From positions 1 through 36,009 of the forward strand of contig OMXP01000026.1 in the NCBI GenBank assembly GCA_900315055.1: a stretch of DNA of 36,009 nt, in the 5' to 3' direction. Each line of letters opens with the position of its first letter. Position 1 is the first letter of the stretch. Shown piece by piece: positions 15,909 through 22,702 of the stretch. The position numbers and the translations under genes were made by a program. The DNA is from an uncultured Lachnospiraceae bacterium. GTDB taxonomy: Bacteria; Bacillota; Clostridia; Lachnospirales; Lachnospiraceae. Under the pieces are notes generated by a model, which saw only the letters and a program-made list of their open reading frames with translations, was not told the origin of the DNA and did not search any database.

Positions 15909-16607
15909 ATGTCGTTGTTTGCTACGTTAACGGAAGACGGGTCCTATGCCCTGACCGGCTCCGGATATACCGTGCTGGTGATCATCATGCTCGGGATTCT
16001 GCTCCTTGCCTGCTACCTGGTCAAGGCGGACGAGCGGGGGAAGACCGGCACGAGGAGACTGGTGTTCTCCGCCATGGCGATTGCCCTTGCCTTTGTCACG
16101 AGCTTCATCAAGTTCGCTCATCTGCCGATGGGCGGCTCCATCACCCTGTTCTCGATGTTCTTTGTCACGCTGATCGGCTACTGGTACGGCCTCGGGACCG
16201 GTATCGCCGGTGCAGTGGCCTACGGCCTGCTGCAGCTGATCACGGATCCCTACATCCTCTCGGTTCCGCAGATGCTCATCGATTACGTCTTCGCCTTCGG
16301 CGCCCTCGGCCTCTCGGGCCTGTTTGCCAATAAGAAGCACGGGATGGTCCTCGGATACCTGACGGGTGTCATCGGCAGATATTTCTTTGCCTGCATTTCC
16401 GGCTACGTGTTCTTCGGCATCTACGCTGCCGACTACAACATGTCTCCTCTTGCCTACACACTTGCCTACAACGGCCTCTATATCTGGCCGGAGGCGGCGA
16501 TCACGCTGGTTCTGATCTCGATCCCCGCTGTCCAGAAGGCTCTTGCAAAGGTCAAGGCAATCGCAACGCAGGGAGAGCGGACATCCCACCGCACGGCTGC
16601 GGCCTGA
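15909..16607 (+). CDS. thiT: thiamine ECF transporter substrate-binding membrane protein ThiT
   Basis: ThiT is the thiamine-binding S component of an energy-coupling-factor importer and works with a shared ATPase/EcfT module encoded elsewhere. The 232-residue protein is mostly hydrophobic with about six to seven membrane segments. It has an extra N-terminal helix (about 19-40) and the ThiT motif AHLPMGGSITLFSMFFVTLIGYWYG compressed around residues 74-99. Late motifs PQMLIDY and YNGLYIWPE match residues that line the thiamine site. Control by a TPP riboswitch confirms the substrate. Confidence 0.93.
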   Translation: MSLFATLTEDGSYALTGSGYTVLVIIMLGILLLACYLVKADERGKTGTRRLVFSAMAIALAFVTSFIKFAHLPMGGSITLFSMFFVTLIGYWYGLGTGIAGAVAYGLLQLITDPYILSVPQMLIDYVFAFGALGLSGLFANKKHGMVLGYLTGVIGRYFFACISGYVFFGIYAADYNMSPLAYTLAYNGLYIWPEAAITLVLISIPAVQKALAKVKAIATQGERTSHRTAAA

Positions 16608-16646
16608 AGTCTGTGGCAGCTTAAATTTGTCAGTCCTTCTATGATT

Positions 16647-16679
16647 GCGCCCGGGGCAAACGCTCCGGACGCCTTTTTT
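16647..16679 (+). terminator. intrinsic terminator after thiT
   Basis: GCG plus CCGGGGC (16647-16657) pairs with GCTCCGG plus CGC (16662-16672), with one C/A mismatch and an AAAC loop, followed by CTTTTTT. It separates thiT from the ABC-F gene. Confidence 0.75.
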
Positions 16680-16717
16680 ATGATAAAATGGCCGGGTGCA
16701 AAGGAGCATGAATACGA

Positions 16718-18535
16718 ATGAACATCCTGAACCTCGAACATATCTCCAAAGTCCTCGGCGCCAAGCAGGTGCTGAACGACGTGACGCTTGGCATTGATGA
16801 TCATGACCGGATCGGTATCATTGGTGTGAACGGTACCGGAAAGTCGACGATTCTCCAGATCACGGCGGGCGTCATGGAGCCTGACGGGGGACAGGTGGTG
16901 AGAGGACGCGGCCTTCGGATCGCCTACCTTCCGCAGAACCCGGTCTTTGACAGTGAAAAGAGCCTTCTTGCAAACGTCGCGGAGAGGGTCCGGGGAAAGG
17001 AAGCACACTGGGATACGGAGGGCGAGGTGAAGGCACAGCTCCTTCGCTTCGGGATTCCGGATCCCGACTGCAGCCCGGAGATCCTCTCCGGCGGGCAGAA
17101 GAAGCGGGCGGCTCTTGTTGCCGCGATGCTGACACCCTCGGATCTTCTGATCCTCGATGAGCCGACGAACCACCTCGATGCGGAAATGATCGAGTACCTC
17201 GAGGACTTCCTCAGGGGCTATAAGGGCGCCATCCTCATGGTGACGCATGACCGGTACTTCCTCGATGAGGTCTGCAACACGATTGTGGAGATTGACCACG
17301 GAAGTCTCTGCCGGTATGACGATGCGAACTACAGCCGGTACCTCGAGTTGAAGCAGCAGCGGCTCGACTACGCCCTTGCCGCCGAGCGGCGCATGGCAAC
17401 GCTCTATAAGAAGGACCTTGCCTGGATGATGCGGGGCGCAAGAGCCCGTTCGACGAAACAGAAGGCGCATATCCAGCGCTTCGAGCAACTGCGTGACAGG
17501 GACAGGATCGTGGAGGAGCGGCAGGTACAGCTCTCCTCCATGGCATCGCGCATCGGCGGAAAGACGATCGAGCTCGAGAACATCTCCAAGTCCTACGACG
17601 GGAGAGTCCTGTTCCATGACTTCACCTACCATTTCCGGAAGACCGACCGGATCGGGATCATCGGAAAGAACGGGTGCGGGAAATCGACGCTTCTCAAATG
17701 TATCCTCGGCCTTGTGACCCCGGATACCGGGAGTGTCACCATCGGGCAGACGATTCAATTCGGGTACTTCTCTCAGGAGAATGAGGCTCTCGATGAGAGC
17801 CTTCGGGTCATCGACTACGTCCGGAACACCGCCGAATATATCCGCACCGAGGACGGCCTCGTATCGGCCTCGGACATGTGCAACCGGTTCCTGTTCGACA
17901 AGGAGGAACAGTACACGCTGATCTCCAAGCTCTCCGGCGGAGAAAAGAGGCGGCTCTACCTGTTGCACGTGCTGATGCAGGCCCCGAACGTCCTGATCCT
18001 CGATGAGCCGACGAACGATCTCGACATCCAGACCCTGCAGGTCCTCGAGGATTACCTCGATACCTTCAACGGGATCATCATCGTGGTCTCCCACGACCGG
18101 TACTTCCTCGACCGCGTGGTGACGAGGATCCTTGCCTTCGAGGACGACGGGACGCTCTGGCAGAGCGACGGCGCCTACGAAGAATACCGGGAGCACGAGT
18201 ATCTCCGGGGACAGGAGAGTGTCGAGGAGAAGAAGACGATCGGAAAGAAGCTGGAAGAGACGCCTGCTCCCGCATCGGAATCGAAACCGCGCTCCGCACA
18301 TGCAAAGAAACTCTCCTACAGGGATCAGCGAGAGTACGATGCGATCGAGGGCGAGATCGATGCCCTGCAGACAAAGTCCGAGGAACTCTCGAAAGAGATG
18401 GAGGCGGCAGCCTCGGACTACGTGAAGCTGGCCGATCTTTCAAAGGAGAAGGACGAGACCGACGCAGCACTTGAGCAGAAGATGGAGCGCTACTTCGAGC
18501 TGCAGGAGATGGTCGATGCCCTGAACAGGGACTGA
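16718..18535 (+). CDS. ABC-F family ATPase, Uup/YfmR-like
   Basis: ABC-F proteins are soluble twin ATPases that act on the ribosome, not transporters. The 605-residue protein has two cassettes. The first shows GVNGTGKST, LSGGQKKRAAL and DEPTNHLD; the second shows GKNGCGKST, LSGGEKRRLYL and DEPTNDLD. A charged inter-domain linker (about 220-285) probes the ribosome. The C-terminal 80 residues form a Glu/Lys/Asp-rich coiled coil as in Uup and YfmR, which rescue stalled ribosomes. I favour this housekeeping role over antibiotic resistance, because of the coiled coil. AAAGGAGC precedes ATG 16718. Confidence 0.9.
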   Translation: MNILNLEHISKVLGAKQVLNDVTLGIDDHDRIGIIGVNGTGKSTILQITAGVMEPDGGQVVRGRGLRIAYLPQNPVFDSEKSLLANVAERVRGKEAHWDTEGEVKAQLLRFGIPDPDCSPEILSGGQKKRAALVAAMLTPSDLLILDEPTNHLDAEMIEYLEDFLRGYKGAILMVTHDRYFLDEVCNTIVEIDHGSLCRYDDANYSRYLELKQQRLDYALAAERRMATLYKKDLAWMMRGARARSTKQKAHIQRFEQLRDRDRIVEERQVQLSSMASRIGGKTIELENISKSYDGRVLFHDFTYHFRKTDRIGIIGKNGCGKSTLLKCILGLVTPDTGSVTIGQTIQFGYFSQENEALDESLRVIDYVRNTAEYIRTEDGLVSASDMCNRFLFDKEEQYTLISKLSGGEKRRLYLLHVLMQAPNVLILDEPTNDLDIQTLQVLEDYLDTFNGIIIVVSHDRYFLDRVVTRILAFEDDGTLWQSDGAYEEYREHEYLRGQESVEEKKTIGKKLEETPAPASESKPRSAHAKKLSYRDQREYDAIEGEIDALQTKSEELSKEMEAAASDYVKLADLSKEKDETDAALEQKMERYFELQEMVDALNRD

Positions 18536-18563
18536 ACAAAGACGGTCAATAATCACGCTTATC

Positions 18564-18593
18564 CCCGGAAACAGTGGGTTTCCGGGAATTTTT
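18564..18593 (+). terminator. intrinsic terminator after the ABC-F gene
   Basis: CCCGGAAAC (18564-18572) pairs perfectly with GTTTCCGGG (18578-18586) around AGTGG, followed by AATTTTT. It sits 28 bases after the stop codon. Confidence 0.85.
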
Positions 18594-18725
18594 CATGATC
18601 TAAAAACACATAAAATGACCACAACGGTTTTGACCTGGCTGATTCTGAAAATCGAATGGAATACATCAATATTTACCGTTCAGGATAATATGCAACAAAA
18701 ATCTTGACCGGATGGAAAATCTCAT

Positions 18726-18755
18726 TTTACAAAGGCGGGACGGGTAGTCTATAAT
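18726..18755 (+). promoter_or_regulatory. promoter of the secreted repeat-protein gene
   Basis: TTTACA (18726-18731) and a perfect TATAAT (18750-18755) are 18 bases apart, about 70 bases before the start codon. The preceding AT-rich 150 bases hold no gene and differ clearly in composition from the surrounding coding DNA. Confidence 0.7.
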
Positions 18756-18824
18756 GGAATTCGATTCGTAACAGCGGGGGAAGTGTGCGAAGTGCCACTC
18801 CTTTGCAGAAGGAGGATTCTATAT

Positions 18825-20390
18825 ATGAAGAAAAAGCTGTCCTTTCTGAGCGTGATCCTGTCCCTCTGCCTGGTCCTGTCCCTGTTTGCGGGGATCGGCC
18901 TTTCGGCAAAGGCAGACAACGTGACGGTGACAGGCACCGTAAATGACAGCACGACGGGTTCCATGCTGTATCTTGATACGTCCAGCGGTACCATGCAGAT
19001 CAAGATCGATTCCGGCACGGACATGTCGGGCGTGAAGGCACTGATGAAGGGCGCCACGGTCTCGGCAACGGTTTATCGCGGTGACGACGCCTACATGCAT
19101 GCATCAAAGATCACGGCGAGTGATACGGCGGCATCCACTTCTACGGTTACCCCGATGGTACAGGGTGTTGTTGCCTATGGCACAACGGAGAATCAGCTGG
19201 TACTGGCTGTACCCGGGACAGACCGGCGAATAACTTTTATCATCGATTCGAGTACGACCTACACGGGCATTTCGCTCCTCTATCATTTGGAGGAAGTCGT
19301 GGTGACATACAGCTCGACAGGTTCCGGGTATGTTGCTACAAACATTGCGGCGCCGTCTACGATTACAAGCGGTGAGACTGTCACCGGACCGAACGGCCAG
19401 TCGACGACAAAGGTCTCCGGCACGATCGGAAGCGGCTCCACGAGCTCGCTTCTGAACTTTTCGACAAACGGCTCCACGATGAAGGTCAAGATGGATTCTT
19501 CGACGACGCTCGGCGGCGCGAAGGTCATCTACAGCGGCGCCTCCGCAATCGCCTATGTCTACCGCGGCGATGATGCGTACATGCATGCGGCGAAGGTCAT
19601 CATCTACGGCACAAATCTCGACACCTCGACGTCGATGATGATCTACGGGACCGTGGCGGACGGTACGAGTCTCAACAAGATCGTGCTCTCGACGGTTGCC
19701 GGAAACTACACGGTCTACATGGATGCTTCCACGGATCTGACCAACTGCACGTCGATCCTGACCGGCACGCCGCTGGAGATCCTTGCGGCAAAGGGGAGCG
19801 ATGGCAGCTACCACGCCGTGACAATCCGCGATACCTCGAAGTCTTCGTCGATCTCCAGCAGTACAACAACGAGTACGACGAGTTCGTCCTCTTCTTCCTC
19901 GAGCAGCAGTTCCTCTTCGACGGCGCTCTCCTCGCTCTCACTGACCTTTACCGGCACGGTGAACGGCGGTTCCACCTCGAACCTGCTTCTTCTGGATACG
20001 ACGGGCGGCACGATGAAGTTCAAGATCAACAACGACGCAGATCTGTCCGCCTGCAAGGTGCTCCTTTCCGGCCACAACCTGGAGGTCACCTCCTACCGCG
20101 GAGATGATGCCTACTGGCATGCGACAAAGATCGTGAGCAAGGACGGCTCCTCGAACGGCAGTGCAACCGTGGATTCGTCGAACAGCTTCACCGCAACCGG
20201 TACAATCGAGAGCGGATCGACCGAGGATACGCTGTCCTTCAATGCACCGTCCAGCGGCACGATGAAGGTAAAGCTTGATGCGAACACGAACCTTTCCTCG
20301 ACGGGCATCCTGGTACAGGGACAGACCTATACGCTGACGCTTGGCCGCGGGAATGACGGTTACCTGCATGTCATCAAGGCAGAGAAGTAG
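18825..20390 (+). CDS. secreted protein with six related repeats and a Ser-rich linker, function unknown
   Basis: I do not recognise the family. The 521-residue protein has a clear signal peptide (Lys-rich start, hydrophobic core 6-27, likely cleavage after SAKA, residue 30). Six repeats of about 65 residues follow: 33-97, 110-175, 196-260, 271-335, 373-437 and 454-519. Repeats 1, 3, 5 and 6 share the pattern GTMKxKID, then a run ending YRGDDAYxHAxKI; repeats 2 and 4 are a shorter-motif variant. A pure Ser/Thr linker (338-371) splits the protein into four plus two repeats. Each repeat looks like a small all-beta domain. ATG 18825 follows AAGGAGGA. No membrane anchor or sorting motif is present, so it is probably released or bound non-covalently. 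Confidence 0.85.
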   Translation: MKKKLSFLSVILSLCLVLSLFAGIGLSAKADNVTVTGTVNDSTTGSMLYLDTSSGTMQIKIDSGTDMSGVKALMKGATVSATVYRGDDAYMHASKITASDTAASTSTVTPMVQGVVAYGTTENQLVLAVPGTDRRITFIIDSSTTYTGISLLYHLEEVVVTYSSTGSGYVATNIAAPSTITSGETVTGPNGQSTTKVSGTIGSGSTSSLLNFSTNGSTMKVKMDSSTTLGGAKVIYSGASAIAYVYRGDDAYMHAAKVIIYGTNLDTSTSMMIYGTVADGTSLNKIVLSTVAGNYTVYMDASTDLTNCTSILTGTPLEILAAKGSDGSYHAVTIRDTSKSSSISSSTTTSTTSSSSSSSSSSSSSTALSSLSLTFTGTVNGGSTSNLLLLDTTGGTMKFKINNDADLSACKVLLSGHNLEVTSYRGDDAYWHATKIVSKDGSSNGSATVDSSNSFTATGTIESGSTEDTLSFNAPSSGTMKVKLDANTNLSSTGILVQGQTYTLTLGRGNDGYLHVIKAEK

Positions 20391-20407
20391 AGATCGGAAG
20401 ACACAGA

Positions 20408-20426
20408 CCTACTTATTATAAGTAGG
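20408..20426. repeat. short perfect palindrome after the repeat-protein gene
   Basis: CCTACTTA (20408-20415) and TAAGTAGG (20419-20426) form an 8-bp perfect inverted repeat with a TTA centre, 18 bases after the stop codon. No T run follows, so it may be a weak terminator or 3' stabiliser, or an operator for the next gene. Confidence 0.45.
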
Positions 20427-20447
20427 AAGGAATTTCAGGGAGTTTTC

Positions 20448-20494
20448 AGGGATCGGTTCGGGGAGATCACAGGTTTCTCCGGACCGGTCCCTTT
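20448..20494 (+). terminator. 19-bp hairpin between the repeat-protein and the next gene
   Basis: Bases 20448-20466 pair with 20474-20492 without interruption (several G-U pairs) around a seven-base loop. Only CTTTG follows instead of a strong U-tract. A TATAAT box (20499-20504) begins seven bases after the stem, so terminator and next promoter are fused. Confidence 0.6.
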
Positions 20495-20526
20495 GTGCTA
20501 TAATGGCCCGCAGGCGAGGTTACGAA

Positions 20527-20898
20527 ATGGAAACACCGAACGAGAACAATAAGAATCCAAAGAGCGGACAGCAGGTTGACCTGTCGCGCTTTGTGTTAAA
20601 GAGCACCCGGGAGGGCGCAAAAAAGCAGTGGCAGACGCTCTCGCGCTTTCGCATGGAGACTGACGAGAGCGAAAAGAAGATCACCTTCACGGTGGACTTT
20701 GCGGGCGAGGACCTGGGAAAGCGGGTCGGACGCCTCATTCGTCTGCACGAGGCACCCGGCTGGCATGCCGAGATCACCTTTGACGGGACGGATTCCCATG
20801 TGTCGGAGGTGAAGGAACAGCTTTCCGGCCTCGGATTCCATGAGGAGGGCTCAGCCCTTCTTGCCGGGAACCGGGTGCGCATGGTCTGGAAAGCCTGA
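20527..20898 (+). CDS. small hypothetical protein
   Basis: I do not recognise this 123-residue protein. It is hydrophilic and lacks a signal or membrane segment, so it is likely cytoplasmic. The N-terminal 20 residues are Asn/Lys-rich and probably disordered. The rest alternates charged helices with strands (KKITFTVDFAGEDLGKRVGRLI and WHAEITFDG regions), suggesting a compact alpha/beta fold. I prefer ATG 20527 to ATG 20503, because the latter overlaps the TATAAT box at 20499-20504. The ribosome site (GAGG at 20515-20518) is weak. It lies 68 bases before the carboxypeptidase gene and may share its transcript. Confidence 0.65.
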   Translation: METPNENNKNPKSGQQVDLSRFVLKSTREGAKKQWQTLSRFRMETDESEKKITFTVDFAGEDLGKRVGRLIRLHEAPGWHAEITFDGTDSHVSEVKEQLSGLGFHEEGSALLAGNRVRMVWKA

Positions 20899-20966
20899 GG
20901 CAAGTGTGCTACTATCGGCAGGTAATGTCTCTGTAAAAAGAAGTTCACGGGAATTGAAGTATATTT

Positions 20967-22640
20967 ATGGCAGATCAGTACAATCGTTCCGGGAGACCGG
21001 GAAATTACGATGACGGATATCAGAATGATCGCTACTATGATGACGGCTATGGCGATACCGGCTATAACGACGATGCCGGCTACAGCGGCGATTACGATGA
21101 CTACGTCGACGTCTCCGAGGAGGATCTGGAGCGGGAACAGCAGCGGCTGAACCGGGAAAGACGGGAGAAGGCCCAGCAAAGACGCCGCCGCAGAGAGCAG
21201 CGGGAAAGAGAGCTCAGGCGTGCACAGCGGATCACGGTCGCAATGATCGTCCTTGCCATTGCCGCGGTAGTTGCCATTTTCTTCGCTGTCCGGTATGCCG
21301 CGCAGCATCTGTCCGGTGGGGCGGCGGTCACCGCGCAGACGGCATCTTCAGCTGCCAGTGAGGTGAGTACGGACGGCAGTACGGTGGAGGCTTCTGCGGA
21401 AGCCTCGACGGACGGTGTTGTCGAGGGTGATATCAGCACCTACAGCGCGGAGAAGATCGCAGAGGACCGGGCGGCAAAGAACTACCCGTCCGAGATCGCG
21501 ACGTTCTGGCCCTACTACCAGTTCCTGGAGACGTCCAATACCGTGACGATCCCCTCGGTTCCGGGGTATGACGACAAGTATTCGGCATCGTTCGGCACCG
21601 AGTTCGGCACCGCGACGGGGAATGAGACCTCCAGTCAGGCGGTCTCCGCAGATGAGGAGGTGGTTGCAAACTCCGAAGCTGCGGCAAGCCTTGTGACCAC
21701 GGAATCCGCAGCCGATACAAGCACCGTCTCCGCGACGGATACCGGGGAGTCGGAAGAAGCTGTGAGTGAGGATTCCTCTTCGGAGCAGTCGTCCACGACG
21801 AATGCGGACGGATCCGTGACAAGCAAGGACGGCACGGTGGTGCCGGCATCTGCTGTTGTCGGCGGGGACTACATCGGCAGCAAGTATGCGATGATCGTCA
21901 ATGCGGACACCGGCGAAATCATTGCCGAGAAGAACGCCTGTGAGCGCATCGTCCCGGCGTCGATGACGAAGGTCATGACCATCCTCGTTGCCGCCGAGCA
22001 CCTGAAGAGCGAGGACTCCCTCAAAGACATGGTCACCCTGACCCAGGAGGATGAGGACTACGCCTACGTAAACGGCTCGTCCGCAGTCTGCTGGATGCCG
22101 GGAGATACCGCTTCGGTCGAGGACCTGTTCTACGGCACGATCCTGCCGTCGGGCGCGGACGCGGCCATGGCTCTTGCGGAGTACACCGCGGGGGACATGG
22201 ACTCCTTCGTAAAGCTCATGAACGAGAAGTGCGAGGAGCTCGGGATTTCCGATACGACCCACTTCATGAATCCGGTGGGCGTCTACGACGAGAACCATTA
22301 CTCGACGCCGTATGACATCGCAATCATCATGAAGGCGGCGCTCGAGAACGACTGGTGCCGGAAGGTGCTTGCGGAGCACACCTGGACCACGTCGCCGACC
22401 TCCGTCCACCCGGAGGGCATCACGGTGTCCAACTGGTTCCTCCGCAGGATCGAGGATCAGGACAACAACGGCACCGTGCAGTGCGCAAAGACCGGCTTTG
22501 TCAACGAGTCCGGCTCCTGCGCGGTGAGCTATCAGGTTTCAAACGGCGGCGGCCATTACATCGCCGTCACGGCAAATGCCATCAGCGGCTGGCGCTGCAT
22601 CTATGATCATTCGGCGCTGTACCGTCAGTATACGAAATAG
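20967..22640 (+). CDS. membrane-anchored D-alanyl-D-alanine carboxypeptidase (peptidase S11 type)
   Basis: This is a penicillin-binding-type serine peptidase that trims peptidoglycan stem peptides. In 557 residues, the order is: a cytoplasmic Tyr/Asp/Gly-rich tail (13-46), a strongly basic stretch (55-88), one membrane helix (about 89-110), a long Ser/Thr/Ala-rich outer spacer (115-300), then the catalytic domain. Catalytic motifs are S332-M-T-K335 and K508-T-G510. The usual S-x-N motif reads S395-G-A397, with Ala in place of Asn. Standard family members have a cleavable signal and about 400 residues, so the type-II anchor and spacer are unusual. The ribosome site is weak. Confidence 0.87.
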   Translation: MADQYNRSGRPGNYDDGYQNDRYYDDGYGDTGYNDDAGYSGDYDDYVDVSEEDLEREQQRLNRERREKAQQRRRRREQRERELRRAQRITVAMIVLAIAAVVAIFFAVRYAAQHLSGGAAVTAQTASSAASEVSTDGSTVEASAEASTDGVVEGDISTYSAEKIAEDRAAKNYPSEIATFWPYYQFLETSNTVTIPSVPGYDDKYSASFGTEFGTATGNETSSQAVSADEEVVANSEAAASLVTTESAADTSTVSATDTGESEEAVSEDSSSEQSSTTNADGSVTSKDGTVVPASAVVGGDYIGSKYAMIVNADTGEIIAEKNACERIVPASMTKVMTILVAAEHLKSEDSLKDMVTLTQEDEDYAYVNGSSAVCWMPGDTASVEDLFYGTILPSGADAAMALAEYTAGDMDSFVKLMNEKCEELGISDTTHFMNPVGVYDENHYSTPYDIAIIMKAALENDWCRKVLAEHTWTTSPTSVHPEGITVSNWFLRRIEDQDNNGTVQCAKTGFVNESGSCAVSYQVSNGGGHYIAVTANAISGWRCIYDHSALYRQYTK

Positions 22641-22656
22641 GAGATTTCGGGGGAAT

Positions 22657-22696
22657 CGCAGCCGGGGGAGAACAGCCCCTGCGGCTGCGGTTTTTG
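22657..22696 (+). terminator. terminator between the carboxypeptidase and LTA-synthase-family genes
   Basis: CGCAGCCG (22657-22664) pairs with CGGCTGCG (22682-22689) and GGGG (22665-22668) with CCCC (22676-22679), with a TG bulge, followed by GTTTTTG. It ends only a few bases before the next start codon, so it may act as an attenuator for that gene. Confidence 0.8.
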
Positions 22697-22702
22697 TGTG
22701 AG

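Noticed and set aside
16478..18301. Long open frame (607 codons) on the minus strand
   Set aside because: It lies fully opposite the ABC-F gene and thiT end, has no ribosome site and no recognisable domain. High GC and codon bias of the true gene create the open antisense frame.
16718..18535. Antibiotic-resistance ABC-F
   Set aside because: The C-terminal coiled coil and overall form match the housekeeping Uup/YfmR group, and there is no leader-peptide or resistance context.
19850..19925. Possible microsatellite or CRISPR-like repeat
   Set aside because: The repeated TCG/TCC/AGC triplets encode the Ser/Thr linker of the secreted protein. There are no regular spacers, and no CRISPR array is seen anywhere in the window.
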